Notes under the pieces: model-generated | The model's database searches: none | What the model was told of the DNA's origin: nothing | What the model saw: the letters and a program-made list of their open reading frames with translations, nothing else | DNA from: an uncultured Oscillospiraceae bacterium | Lineage (GTDB): Bacteria; Bacillota; Clostridia; Oscillospirales; Oscillospiraceae | Assembly (NCBI GenBank): GCA_947599925.1 | Contig: CANQFT010000002.1 | Location: 124,001-188,000 of the forward strand | Direction of reading: 5' to 3' | Length of the DNA: 64,000 nucleotides | Position numbers and translations under genes: made by a program | Part shown: in pieces, positions 8,379-17,265 of the stretch | Position numbering within the stretch: the stretch's first letter is position 1 | Layout: every line of letters begins with the position of its first letter

Positions 8379-10235
8379 ATGTCTTTTGTTTTGAATGTCG
8401 GCGCGGTGCTGGGGGTGTCTCTCGCCCTCTCCCTGCGCGTTCGGGACAGCCTGGTCCGCACCGTCCCCATCACCCTGTGCTCCACCTTTCTGCTGCTCTA
8501 TGTCCTCGCCTTCTTCCGCGCCATGGCCTGGATCGACGGCCTTTCGGCCCTCTGCCTGTCGGTCCTTCTGGCCCTTTTCATCCGCCAGGCCCGGCGGCGG
8601 GGTCTCCGCCAATGCCTCCGGACCGCCCTGGCCCCGCTCCGGGATGCCCAGGTCTGGATCAACCTGGCGATCCTGGTCGCCATCGTTTTGCTGGTCCACC
8701 ACCGCCAGATCCTGGAGTGGGACGGTTACAGCTTCTGGGGCGCGGACATCAAGAGCCTCTTCTACCGCGGCGGCTTCGCGGAGAAAAACAGCAACGTGGC
8801 CCCTGGGTTCGGGGACTACCCGCCCATGCTCCAGCTGGCGGTGTGGTGGTTTTTGCACCTCTTCGGCAGTTGCCACGAGGGGCTGATGTTCGGCGGCTAC
8901 TACCTCTTCGGGACCGCCCTGCTCCTGAGCCTCACCGCCCACCTCCGCCTCTCCGGGCCCGCGCGAAAGCTGGCGGGCGGCGTCCTCTGCGGCGGGGCGC
9001 TCTTTCTCCTCCCCAGCGTGGCCGACGTCTCCTGGTATCGCGCCCTGTACGCCGACCCCATCATGGGCATCCTCTTCGGCTGTCTGCTGGTGGAGATCTT
9101 CTTCCGCCGAGACCGCGCCCAGGGCTACACCCTCTACCGCCTCTGCGTCCTCACCGCCTCCCTCTGCCTCACCAAGACCATCGGCCCTCTGTGGGCGGCC
9201 TTCGCCCTCTTGTTCCTGCTGGTGTGGCGGGGCTGGAACGCCGGGACCCTCAAGCGGTCCGCCGTCATGCTGGCCGTGGGCGGGGTCAGCTGGGGGTCCT
9301 GGACCGTCTTCTGCCGGCTCCTGGCCCGCGGGTCCTACCTGACCCAGCGGGTAGGCCCCTCCGTGGGCGCCCGGCTGGAGGAGCTTCTCCGGGGCGACTT
9401 CCTCTCCTCCGGGGACAACCTGGCCATCCTCCGCTCCTTTGGCCGGGCCTTTTTGACCGCGCCCGCCCACCGGGAGCACACCTGGGCCCTGGACCTGAGC
9501 CCCTGCCTGGTACTGCTGTCCATCCTGGCGCTGTTTCTGATCTTCTGGCGGGTGGGCTGGCTCACCGGGCGCCAGACGGCCCGGCTCTCCGGCTTCTTCC
9601 TGGCCCTCTGCGCCGTGACCGGCCTCGTCCTCCTCTGGGGCCACCTCACCATCTTCTACGGCGAGAGCCAGTACACCGACCCCCTCAACATGGTCGCCAC
9701 CATGACCCGCTACGGCTGCCCCGCCGCCACGGGCTTCCTCATGCTGGCCTTTGCCGTCGCCGCCCATCACCTGCCCCTCCGCGCCCGGCCCCTGAAGGCC
9801 TCCCTCGCCGCCTGGCTGCCCCTGCTGTTGATCCTCTCCTCCGCCAGCTACCGCGACGCGGCCAACTGCCTCATCCCCGGCGCGGACCCCCTCGACCCCC
9901 AGCGCCTGGCCCTGCGGGCCCAGTACCAGAGCGCCATGTCCGGCTTCCTGGACGACGTGGCCCGGACCGTCCCCTTGGAGGGCCAGGGCCAGCGGGTACT
10001 GCTCCTGATCGACGACAGCCACTATAACCCCATCATCTCCTACTGCGCCTCCCCCGTCTCCGTCCAGAACGTCCCCGCCGCCCAGCTCCAACCCTTCACC
10101 GCCCAAAACCTGGCCGACTTCCTGGCGCGCTCCGGCGCCCGCTGGCTCTACGTCCAGGACGCGCCGGAGGAAGCCCTTTCCGCTCTCGCGGCCCTCGTCC
10201 CCGGCTTCCGCCCCCGCGCCCTCTGCCCGATCTAG
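8379..10235 (+). CDS. Large polytopic membrane protein, GT-C glycosyltransferase-like
   Basis: 618 aa with about 11-13 predicted membrane helices. After four N-terminal helices comes an extracytoplasmic loop WDGYSFWGADIKSLFYRGG...DYPPMLQLAVWW. Its acidic/aromatic motif resembles the first external loop of GT-C enzymes that transfer sugars from polyprenyl-phosphate donors. The soluble C-terminal end (NLADFLARSGARWLYVQD) is like the periplasmic domain of ArnT/PMT-type proteins. I do not recognise a named family, so substrate and role in surface glycosylation are inference. ATG follows GGAGGTG. A strong bidirectional terminator lies 20 nt after the stop. Confidence 0.6.
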   Translation: MSFVLNVGAVLGVSLALSLRVRDSLVRTVPITLCSTFLLLYVLAFFRAMAWIDGLSALCLSVLLALFIRQARRRGLRQCLRTALAPLRDAQVWINLAILVAIVLLVHHRQILEWDGYSFWGADIKSLFYRGGFAEKNSNVAPGFGDYPPMLQLAVWWFLHLFGSCHEGLMFGGYYLFGTALLLSLTAHLRLSGPARKLAGGVLCGGALFLLPSVADVSWYRALYADPIMGILFGCLLVEIFFRRDRAQGYTLYRLCVLTASLCLTKTIGPLWAAFALLFLLVWRGWNAGTLKRSAVMLAVGGVSWGSWTVFCRLLARGSYLTQRVGPSVGARLEELLRGDFLSSGDNLAILRSFGRAFLTAPAHREHTWALDLSPCLVLLSILALFLIFWRVGWLTGRQTARLSGFFLALCAVTGLVLLWGHLTIFYGESQYTDPLNMVATMTRYGCPAATGFLMLAFAVAAHHLPLRARPLKASLAAWLPLLLILSSASYRDAANCLIPGADPLDPQRLALRAQYQSAMSGFLDDVARTVPLEGQGQRVLLLIDDSHYNPIISYCASPVSVQNVPAAQLQPFTAQNLADFLARSGARWLYVQDAPEEALSALAALVPGFRPRALCPI

Positions 10236-10252
10236 CCGCCGCCATGTTTCCC

Positions 10253-10296
10253 CATAAAAAGAGACCACAGGGCGCACCCCCGTGGTCTCTTTTTTG
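10253..10296. terminator. Bidirectional rho-independent terminator
   Basis: AAAAAGAGACCAC and GTGGTCTCTTTTTT flank a 13-nt loop, giving a strong hairpin with U tract on the plus strand and A/T tract on the minus strand. It ends the 4.8-10.2 kb plus-strand genes and would also stop transcripts coming from tRNA-Arg and the ABC operon side. Confidence 0.9.
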
Positions 10297-10353
10297 CCGC
10301 GCAAAACGAAAACCGCCAAAAGGCCCATAAAATCGAACCTTTCAGCGGTTTCC

Positions 10354-10430
10354 TGGTACGCCCGAAGGGACTCGAACCCCCAACATTCAGAACCGGAATC
10401 TGACGCTCTATCCAATTGAACTACGGACGC
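10354..10430 (-). tRNA. tRNA-Arg (CCG)
   Basis: Cloverleaf on the minus strand: acceptor GCGTCCG/CGGGCGT, anticodon arm TCAGA-TTCCGGT-TCTGA with anticodon CCG, T arm GGGGGTTCGAGTCCC, and encoded 3' CCA. It reads rare CGG arginine codons, which are used often in this GC-rich genome. It lies alone, downstream of a bidirectional terminator. Confidence 0.95.
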
Positions 10431-10500
10431 GTACCTGCCGCCGATCCCTCGGCGGCAAGAGGTATTATAGCACGCCTGGAGCAAAGAATCAAGTCTTTTT

Positions 10501-11295
10501 TTACCCCAACAGCAGCTTGTCGTCGGCCTCGTCGCTGCCGCTGACCTGGCTGAATTTCGCCAGCAGCTCCTCCACGGTGAGCTTGCGCTTCTCCTCGCCG
10601 GAGACGTCGATGACCACTCTCCCGTCGTACATCATGACCAGCCTGTTGCCGTGGGCGATGGCGTCGCGCATATTGTGGGTGATCATCAGCGTGGTCAAGC
10701 GGTCCGCGCTGACGATCTTCTCCGTGGTCTCCAGCACCTTCGCCGCCGTCTTGGGGTCCAGCGCCGCCGTGTGCTCGTCCAGCAGGAGCAGTTTGGGCTT
10801 TTGCAGGGTAGCCATCAGCAGGGTCAGCGCCTGGCGCTGCCCGCCGGAGAGCAGCCCCACCTTGCTGGTCAGCCGCTCCTCCAGCCCCAGATCCAGCGTC
10901 GCCAGCAGTTCCCGGTAGCTCCTCCGCTCGGCGGCGGCGATCCCGGCCCGCAGGCCCCGGCCCTTGCCCCGCCGGGCGGCCAGAGCCAGATTCTCGTCGA
11001 TCTGCATGGAGGCGGCGGTGCCCATCATGGGGTCCTGAAACACCCGGCCGATGTACTTGGCCCGCTTGTGCTCGGAGAGCTTCGTCACGTCGGTGCCGTC
11101 GATGGTGATGGTGCCCTGGTCCACCGGCCACACGCCCGCCACGGCGTTGAGCAACGTGGACTTGCCCGCGCCGTTGCCGCCGATGACGGTGACGAAGTCC
11201 CCGTCGTTCAAGGTCAGGTCCACGCCCCGCAAGGCGGTCTTTTCGTTCACCGTGCCCGCGTTGAAGGTTTTCCAAACGCCCTTGACCTCAAGCAT
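10501..11295 (-). CDS. ABC transporter ATP-binding protein (TrpZ/PhnK-like family)
   Basis: 264-aa cytoplasmic ATPase that powers the permease encoded upstream. Walker A is GGNGAGKST, the Q-loop region is VFQDPMMGTAAS, the ABC signature is LLSGGQRQALTLL, Walker B is LLLLDEHTAALD and the H-loop is MITHNMRD. The subfamily with EHTAALDPKTA is the one paired with TrpX-type binding proteins and single permeases. The start overlaps the end of the permease gene by 8 nt, indicating one operon (binding protein - permease - ATPase). Related systems in Firmicutes import tryptophan or other amino-acid-like solutes; the ligand here is unknown. Confidence 0.9.
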   Translation of the reverse strand: MLEVKGVWKTFNAGTVNEKTALRGVDLTLNDGDFVTVIGGNGAGKSTLLNAVAGVWPVDQGTITIDGTDVTKLSEHKRAKYIGRVFQDPMMGTAASMQIDENLALAARRGKGRGLRAGIAAAERRSYRELLATLDLGLEERLTSKVGLLSGGQRQALTLLMATLQKPKLLLLDEHTAALDPKTAAKVLETTEKIVSADRLTTLMITHNMRDAIAHGNRLVMMYDGRVVIDVSGEEKRKLTVEELLAKFSQVSGSDEADDKLLLG

Positions 11296-12214
11296 TTCGG
11301 GCCACCTCCTTCTTGCCGGGCTTGTTGAAGTACTTGCCCTTCCAGTAGGGCACCGCCAGGAAGAGCGCCACGATCAGCGCCGTGACCAGCTTCATGTCGT
11401 CGCCGCTGAGGAGCTTGGAGCCGATGACCAGCTGATAGACCACATAGTAGATGATCGAGCCGATGACCACGCTCAGCAGTTTCAGCGCGAAGTTGCGGAA
11501 CACCCTGCCCAGCAGCACCTCGCCGATGATCACCGCCGCCAGACCGATGACGATGGCCCCGCGGCCCATGGACACGTCCGCGAAGCCCTGATACTGGGCC
11601 AGCAGGGCCGAGCTCAGGGCCACCATGCCGTTGGAGAGCATCAGCCCCAGCACGGTGGTGAAGTTGGTGTTGATGCCCTGGGCCCTTGCCATGGCGCTGT
11701 TGGAGCCCGTGGCCCGCAGGGAGGAGCCCAGCTCCGTGCCAAAGAACCAATAGAGGATCACGATGACCAGGATCACCGTCACGCCCACCACGAACAAGGG
11801 GTTATTCAGCGCCAGGTTCTTCACGTTCCTGGAGGACACCATCAGGTCGTAGTTGCTGGCGTTGATGGGCTGGTTGGACTTGCCCATGACCCGCAGATTC
11901 ACCGAGTACAGCGCCAGCTGGGTCAAAATGCCCGACAGGATGGCCGGGATGCCGCACACGGTGTGGAACACCCCTGTGGCCAGCCCCGCCAGCAGACCGG
12001 ACACAAAGGCCAGCAGCAGGGCCACCGCCGCGGGCATACCGGCCATGGTGGCCATGATAAACACCGCTCCGCCCAGACACATGGTGCCGTCCACCGTCAG
12101 ATCGGCCACGTCCAGGATCTTATAGGTGATATACACCCCAATTGCCATAATGCCCCAGATCAGGCCCTGGGAGATGGCGCCGGGCATGGCGTTCAAAAGC
12201 GCCACGGGATTCAT
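11288..12214 (-). CDS. ABC transporter permease (TrpY-type)
   Basis: 308-aa integral membrane protein with about eight or nine helices, of the branched-chain amino-acid/ribose permease fold. It begins MNPVALLNAMPGAISQGLIWGIMAIGVYITYKILDVADLTVDGTM, the conserved opening of this uncharacterised permease family (COG4120). The coupling-loop signature ATGSNSAMARAQGIN contacts the ATPase. It forms the channel for the solute delivered by the upstream lipoprotein. A hairpin between the binding protein gene and this gene probably lowers permease expression relative to the binding protein. Confidence 0.9.
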   Translation of the reverse strand: MNPVALLNAMPGAISQGLIWGIMAIGVYITYKILDVADLTVDGTMCLGGAVFIMATMAGMPAAVALLLAFVSGLLAGLATGVFHTVCGIPAILSGILTQLALYSVNLRVMGKSNQPINASNYDLMVSSRNVKNLALNNPLFVVGVTVILVIVILYWFFGTELGSSLRATGSNSAMARAQGINTNFTTVLGLMLSNGMVALSSALLAQYQGFADVSMGRGAIVIGLAAVIIGEVLLGRVFRNFALKLLSVVIGSIIYYVVYQLVIGSKLLSGDDMKLVTALIVALFLAVPYWKGKYFNKPGKKEVARNA

Positions 12215-12277
12215 TCGCGTCCCCTTCTTCCTTCACAGAGTGCTGGGATAAAAGTCGATACCCCAAGCTATTATATC

Positions 12278-12320
12278 AAAAAACAGAGGAAAAGGGAAGC
12301 CCCTTTTCCTCTGTTTTTTC
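12278..12320 (-). terminator. Intercistronic hairpin between binding protein and permease genes
   Basis: AAAAAACAGAGGAAAAGG and CCTTTTCCTCTGTTTTTT form an 18-bp stem with U tract, inside the operon between the binding-protein stop and the permease start. It is likely a partial terminator or 3' stabiliser that keeps binding protein in excess. Confidence 0.85.
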
Positions 12321-12347
12321 TCGCTTTGGGATTTTTTCGCCGGGAAA

Positions 12348-13376
12348 TTACGCCGCGGGCTCGATGGCCTCGTAGCCCTCAGGCGGGGTCAGACCCAGGT
12401 CGGCGCAGATCTCCGCGTTGTACTTGGGGGTGGCGGGGGCGTAGGCGATGGGCATCTCGGAGATGTCGGCCTCGCCGGTGAGGACCTTGGCGGCCATCTC
12501 GCCGGTGGCCACGCCCAGATCATAGTAGCTGATGGACAGGGTGGCCACGCCGCAGCCCTGGGCAATGCCCTCCTCGCCGCAGAAGACGGGCTTCTTGGCG
12601 GGGCGGCAGATGTTGTCGATGATGCCGGTGTTGGCGGCGGCGGTGTTGTCGGTGGGGATGTAGAGCACGTCGCAAGCGGCCACGGCGCTCTCCACCACGG
12701 CGGCCAGGTCGTTGGAGTCAGAGAAGGAGTAGAGCTCGGCGGTGTAGCCCAGCTTCTCCAGCTCCTCCTTCACCACGTCTACCTGATACTGGCTGTTGGG
12801 CTCGGCGGAGCAGTAGACCAGGCCCACGGTCTCGGCGTCGGGGCACCAGGTCTGGATCATCGCGGCCTGCTCGTCCAGGGGCGCCAGGTCGGAGGTGCCG
12901 GAGATGTTGCCGCCCACGGTGCCGGAGAAGTTGTCGATCTCCAGAGCCACGCCGTACTCGGTCACAGAGGTGCCCAGGATGGGGATCTCGGTGGTGGCGG
13001 CGGCGGCAGCCTGGAGGGCGGGGGTGGCGTTGCACATGATGAGGTCCACGTTGTCAGCCACGAACTGGTTGACGATGGTGGAGCACATGGGGATGTCGTT
13101 GGAAGCGTTCTGGTTGTCAAAGGTCACCTGGCCGGGCAGAGCCTCCTCCAAGGCGTCCATAAAGCCCTGGGTAGCCGCGTCCAGCGCCACGTGCTGTACC
13201 AGCTGGCAGATGCCGACGTTGTAGGTCTCGGCGGGCGCCTCGACCTCCGGGGCGTCGCTGGCGGGGGTGTCATCGGCGACAGGGGGCTCGGTGGCGTCGC
13301 TGGCGGTGTCGCCGCCGCAGGCGGCCAGGGCGAAGACCATGACCAGAGCGAGCAGCAGAGCAAGATACTTTTTCAT
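12348..13376 (-). CDS. ABC transporter substrate-binding lipoprotein (TrpX-like)
   Basis: 342-aa lipoprotein: basic MKKYLALLLALVMVFALAAC signal with lipobox cysteine, then an Asp/Glu/Pro-rich linker and a periplasmic-binding-protein type I fold (YNVGICQLVQHVALDAATQGF..., LIMCNATPALQAA, FCGEEGIAQGCGVATLSISYYDLG). This is the ABC_sub_bind family (COG2984) that captures the solute outside the membrane. The ATG at 13376 is preferred over the tracked upstream start because it gives the signal peptide and has GGAGG 7-12 nt upstream. It has a perfect consensus promoter with an inverted repeat in the leader. Confidence 0.92.
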   Translation of the reverse strand: MKKYLALLLALVMVFALAACGGDTASDATEPPVADDTPASDAPEVEAPAETYNVGICQLVQHVALDAATQGFMDALEEALPGQVTFDNQNASNDIPMCSTIVNQFVADNVDLIMCNATPALQAAAAATTEIPILGTSVTEYGVALEIDNFSGTVGGNISGTSDLAPLDEQAAMIQTWCPDAETVGLVYCSAEPNSQYQVDVVKEELEKLGYTAELYSFSDSNDLAAVVESAVAACDVLYIPTDNTAAANTGIIDNICRPAKKPVFCGEEGIAQGCGVATLSISYYDLGVATGEMAAKVLTGEADISEMPIAYAPATPKYNAEICADLGLTPPEGYEAIEPAA

Positions 13377-13410
13377 TCTATGTTTCCTCCTTACACGATA
13401 TGCCGTGCGC

Positions 13411-13476
13411 TTTAGCACGTTGTGGTGCTAAACAAACACCACGCGATATTATAGCCCCCTCCACGCCTCTTGTCAA
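13411..13476 (-). promoter_or_regulatory. Consensus promoter and palindromic operator of the trpXYZ-like operon
   Basis: Minus strand: TTGACA (13476-13471), 17 nt, TATAAT (13453-13448), an exact sigma-A consensus. An inverted repeat TTTAGCAC-N6-GTGCTAAA (13432-13411) sits at about +9 to +30 of the transcript, and an overlapping GTGGTG...CACCAC pair could form a competing hairpin. Such a strong promoter needs control; a repressor operator or attenuator is likely. Confidence 0.75.
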
Positions 13477-13499
13477 GGGGGGCGCGGAAAAAATAGCCC

Positions 13500-14849
13500 C
13501 TACTTGCCCACGCAGAAGCGCTGAAAGATCTCTGTCACCACGTCCTCCCGGACGTTTCTCCCCGTCAGGGAGGCCAGGGACTCCATGGCCTCCTCCACAT
13601 CCAGCAACACCAGATCCGCCGGCGTCCCGGCCTCAAAGGCCCGTCCGGCCCGGTCCAGGGCCTCCAGCGCCCGGCGGGCGCACCCGGCCTGGCGGGCGTT
13701 GGTCAGGGCCTCCCCGTCGGGCTGGGCGCCCTGGGGGAACAGCGCCTCCACCGCCCGCCCCAGGGCCCGTGCCGCCCCCTCCGGGTCGGTCTTGGCGCTG
13801 ACGGCCACCCCCTCTCCCATGGGGCGCGGCCCCAGATCCGCCTTGGCGCGGACCAGAATGGCGGGGGCCATGGCCTGGGCCTGGCGCCAGAGGTCTCTGT
13901 CCTCCCCCTCCAGCTCCCCGGCGGTGTCTGTGACCACCAGGATCAACCCCGCCGCCTCCATGGTCTGCCGGGCCCGCTCCACCCCCAGCCGTTCGGCCTG
14001 GTCGTCCGCCTGGCGCAGTCCGGCGGTGTCCGCCAGACGCAGCAGGAGCCCGCCCAGCACACAGCTCTCCTCCACCGTGTCGCGGGTGGTGCCCGGCGCG
14101 TCGGTGACGATGGCCCTGTCGTAGCCCACAAGGGCGTTCAACAGGGTGGATTTCCCCACGTTGGGGCGGCCCACGATGGCGGCCCGCAAGCCCTCCCGGA
14201 CCAGGCGGCCCCGCCGGTAGCTCTCCAGCAGTCCGGCCAGCTCCCGCCCCGCCCCGTCCAGGGCCCGGCGGATGTCCCCGTCGGCCAGGGGCGCCAGGTC
14301 CTCGTCGGGGTAGTCCACCGCCGCGTGGAAGTGGGCCAGCAGTCCGGTCAGGGTCTGGTAGGCCCCCTCCACCCGCCGCTGGAGCCCTCCGGCGAGCTGT
14401 CCCGCCGCCTGGCGGGCGGCGGCGGGGGTCTGGGCGTCGATGAGATCGGCCACCGCCTCCGCCCTTGTCAGATCCAACTTTCCGTTCAAAAAAGCCCGCT
14501 TGGTGAACTCCCCCGGCTCCGCCTGGCGGACGCCCTGGGCGAACAGCGCCTCCAGCGCCAGGGCCAGCACCGTGGGCGAGCCGTGGCAGTGGAACTCCGC
14601 GGCGTCCTCCCCGGTGTAGCTGCGCGGCCCCCGGAAAAACACCGCCATGGCCTGGTCCAGCGGCCTCCCCTGGCTGTCCAGCAGGGTCCCCAGCACCAGC
14701 TGCCGGGGCTGTCCGGCGCCGAACCCGGAACCGTCCGCCGGGCGAAAAACCCTCGCGGCACAGTCGATACAGCCCTCTCCTGTGAGCCGGATGACGCCGA
14801 TGGCCGTCCGGGCGGCGCCGGTGGCGACGGCGGCGATGGCCTCTGACAC
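13500..14849 (-). CDS. mnmE: tRNA modification GTPase MnmE
   Basis: With MnmG it makes the cmnm5 modification of wobble U34 in tRNAs. 449 aa. The N-terminal formyl-THF-binding domain begins SEAIAAVATGAARTAIGVIRLTG. The inserted G domain has GRPNVGKSTLLNAL (P-loop), DAPGTTRDTVEE (switch I) and DTAGLR. The C-terminal end is FCVGK, the catalytic C-[ILV]-G-K tail. Start is GTG 14849 behind GGGGGGAGGGG; the tracked upstream start adds non-homologous residues. Its usual neighbour mnmG is not adjacent here. Confidence 0.97.
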   Translation of the reverse strand: MSEAIAAVATGAARTAIGVIRLTGEGCIDCAARVFRPADGSGFGAGQPRQLVLGTLLDSQGRPLDQAMAVFFRGPRSYTGEDAAEFHCHGSPTVLALALEALFAQGVRQAEPGEFTKRAFLNGKLDLTRAEAVADLIDAQTPAAARQAAGQLAGGLQRRVEGAYQTLTGLLAHFHAAVDYPDEDLAPLADGDIRRALDGAGRELAGLLESYRRGRLVREGLRAAIVGRPNVGKSTLLNALVGYDRAIVTDAPGTTRDTVEESCVLGGLLLRLADTAGLRQADDQAERLGVERARQTMEAAGLILVVTDTAGELEGEDRDLWRQAQAMAPAILVRAKADLGPRPMGEGVAVSAKTDPEGAARALGRAVEALFPQGAQPDGEALTNARQAGCARRALEALDRAGRAFEAGTPADLVLLDVEEAMESLASLTGRNVREDVVTEIFQRFCVGK

Positions 14850-15322
14850 GGCCCCTCCCCCCTTGGTATTTTTTGTGTAACTTTTTGTTTCCAACCGGGT
14901 TGACAAACTTTTATGTCAACCAAATCCCCCACCTTTTTTCCACGCGGGCCCCTGCCCGGATGTGGAAAACTTTGTGGAAATGTGGAAAAACCCCCTCAAC
15001 CATCGGACCTCAAAAAAATGGGGAGGGTTTTTCTGACCCGGCGTTCTCCGTGTCCCGACCCTGTAAAAAATAATTATGGGTAAACCTCTCTGGCTAATTG
15101 CCGTTAGCCGCCCCTTTTTGCCCCAGATCTCGCCGGAGAAACACCACAAAACACATCTGAAACGGGACATATCACCCATTCGCGGCGAAACAAGACCCCT
15201 CTCCGCCGCCGCCTCAGACCTCCAAGATCACGGGCAGAGCGGCGGGCATAGCGCCACGAAACACAGCTAAATGGGGCCTATCCCCCATCCGTTGCGAAAC
15301 ACGGCCCCTCCCAGCCGCCGCC
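14850..15322. other. 473-bp intergenic region between rnjA and mnmE
   Basis: No convincing gene. It holds a perfect inverted repeat GGTTGACA-N8-TGTCAACC (14898-14921) and three TGTGGAAA direct copies at 14961, 14973 and 14981, each one mismatch from a DnaA box. It also holds a diverged tandem duplication of the rnjA 3' end: about 15163-15240 resembles 15272-15349 at a 109-bp offset. Confidence 0.7.
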
Positions 15323-16981
15323 TCAGACCTCCAGGATGACGGGCAGGATCATGGGGTCGCGCTTGGTCTTTTTATAGAGGTAGTCGGACAGTTCGTCCTT
15401 GATGGCGGTCTTGATGGCGGCCCAGTCGGTGGCGTAGCGCGTCGCGGTGTGGTCCACGGCCTCCAGGGCGACGCGGCGCAGTTCCTCCATCAAGGCGTCG
15501 GACTCCTTGACGTAGACAAAGCCGCGGGTGAGGATGTCCGGCCCGGAGATGAGCCCGCCGTCCTCGGCGGACATGGACAGGGCCACCACGATCACGCCGT
15601 CCTCCGCCAAGTGCTTGCGGTCCCGGAGGACCACGCTGCCCACATCGCCCACGCCGTAGCCGTCCACAAAGACCCGGCCGGAGGGGACAGAGCCGGTGAT
15701 CCGGGCCGAGCCCGGCGTCAGCTCGATGACCTTGCCGATGTCGGCGATGAGGATGTTCTTGGCCGCCATGCCCATCTCCCGGGCCAGCTTGGCGTGGGTC
15801 TTGAGCATCCGCTGTTCCCCGTGGACGGGGATGAAGAAGCGGGGCTTCACCAGGGCGTGGATGATCTTCAGCTCCTCCTGGCAGGCGTGGCCGGAGACGT
15901 GGAGCTCCCGCTCCCGCTCGTTGATGACCTCGGCGTCCTTGCGGTAGAGCTCGTTGATGACGTTGCCGATGTCGTTTTCGTTGCCGGGGATGGCGGAGGC
16001 GGAGATGATGACCCGGTCGCCGGCCTGGATCTCCAACTGCTTGTGGGTGTTGAAGGCCATGCGGGTCAGGGCGGACATGGTCTCGCCCTGGCTGCCGGTG
16101 GTGATGACGCAGACCTTCTCCTTGGGCAGATTCTTGATGTGGGCCAGGTCCACCAGGGTGTTGGCGGGCACGTTCATATAGCCCAGCTCGGTGGCCACCC
16201 GGATGCCGTTTTCCATGCTCCGGCCGGAGATGGCCACCTTGCGGCCGTATTTGGCGGCCACGGAGATGATCTGCTGGATGCGGTCGATGTTGGAGGCGAA
16301 GGTGGTGACGATGATGCGCTGTTCACAGCCCCGGAAGAGGCCGTCAAAGCTGGCGCCCACGCTCCGCTCGCTCTTGGTGAAGCCGGGGCGCTCCACGTTG
16401 GTGGAGTCGCACAGCAGGGCCAGCACCCCCTCCCGGCCCAGCTGTCCCAGGCGGCCCAGGTCGATCATGCCGCCGGAGATGGGGGTGGCGTCGATCTTGA
16501 AGTCGCCGGTGTGGACCACCACGCCCACGGGGGTGCGGATGGCGAAGGCGGCGGCGTCGGCGATGGAGTGGTTCACATGGATGAACTCCACGCTGAAACG
16601 CCCGGCCCGAACGGTCTGGCCCGCCTCGCAGGTGATGAGCTTGGTCTTGTCCAGCAGCCGGTGCTCCTCCAGCTTGAGCTTCACCAGGCCCGCGGTGAGC
16701 CGCGTGGCGTAGATGGGGGCCTGGAGGCTCCGCAACAGGTAGGGCAGGGCGCCGATGTGGTCCTCGTGGCCGTGGGTGAGAAAGATGCCCCGGATGCGGG
16801 CCTGGTTCTGGATGAGGTAGGTGAAGTCGGGGATCACCACGTCCACGCCGTACATATCCGTGTCCGGGAAGCCCATGCCCACGTCCACCACGATGATGTC
16901 GCTTCCGTACTCGTAGACCGTCAGGTTCTTGCCGATCTCGTTGAGGCCGCCCAAGGGGATGATCTTCAGTTTTTCTGCCAT
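15323..16981 (-). CDS. rnj: Ribonuclease J
   Basis: 552-aa metallo-beta-lactamase/beta-CASP exo-/endoribonuclease central to mRNA decay and rRNA processing in Firmicutes. Begins MAEKLKIIPLGGLNEIGKNLTVYEY; the zinc site is HGHEDHIGALPY, then HSIADAAAFAI, HTGDFKID and the beta-CASP segment SGRSMENG. The late VSGHACQEELK and FIPVHGEQRML supply further metal and phosphate ligands. ATG 16981 follows AAGGAG at good spacing. The gene stands alone on the minus strand, with a TATACT -10-like hexamer about 200 nt upstream. Confidence 0.95.
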   Translation of the reverse strand: MAEKLKIIPLGGLNEIGKNLTVYEYGSDIIVVDVGMGFPDTDMYGVDVVIPDFTYLIQNQARIRGIFLTHGHEDHIGALPYLLRSLQAPIYATRLTAGLVKLKLEEHRLLDKTKLITCEAGQTVRAGRFSVEFIHVNHSIADAAAFAIRTPVGVVVHTGDFKIDATPISGGMIDLGRLGQLGREGVLALLCDSTNVERPGFTKSERSVGASFDGLFRGCEQRIIVTTFASNIDRIQQIISVAAKYGRKVAISGRSMENGIRVATELGYMNVPANTLVDLAHIKNLPKEKVCVITTGSQGETMSALTRMAFNTHKQLEIQAGDRVIISASAIPGNENDIGNVINELYRKDAEVINERERELHVSGHACQEELKIIHALVKPRFFIPVHGEQRMLKTHAKLAREMGMAAKNILIADIGKVIELTPGSARITGSVPSGRVFVDGYGVGDVGSVVLRDRKHLAEDGVIVVALSMSAEDGGLISGPDILTRGFVYVKESDALMEELRRVALEAVDHTATRYATDWAAIKTAIKDELSDYLYKKTKRDPMILPVILEV

Positions 16982-17265
16982 AAAATTTCTCCTTTTTTCA
17001 CGCGCGGGCACGACAAAACAGGCCGGCGCGGCCCCCGTCCTGTATGCCGGGGCCCACGCTAGTGCGCCGTGTCCATGTCTATGGGGTTTTGGTATGTTCC
17101 GCGTTTCCTGGAAGGGATACCCTTACATATAAACGCCCCGTGGCGAGGCGGGAAAGCCATCCTATCAGATAGAACTAGTATAACACACTTTTTTGGAAAT
17201 GTATACCTAAATTTTTTTCGCCGGGTTTGGCGGCGGTGTTCAAATAATATTTACAAAGAAAGTGG

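Noticed and set aside
12278-12320. End of operon between the binding-protein and permease genes
   Set aside because: The hairpin is strong, but no separate promoter is evident for the permease, and binding protein, permease and ATPase clearly belong together. Partial termination is more likely.
13411-13432. A second CIRCE element
   Set aside because: The arms match but the gap is 6 nt in place of the strict CIRCE spacing, so I list it as CIRCE-like only.
14850-15322. Chromosomal replication origin next to mnmE
   Set aside because: The three DnaA-like boxes each carry a mismatch, no AT-rich unwinding element is visible, and dnaA, dnaN, rpmH, rnpA, yidC and mnmG are absent.
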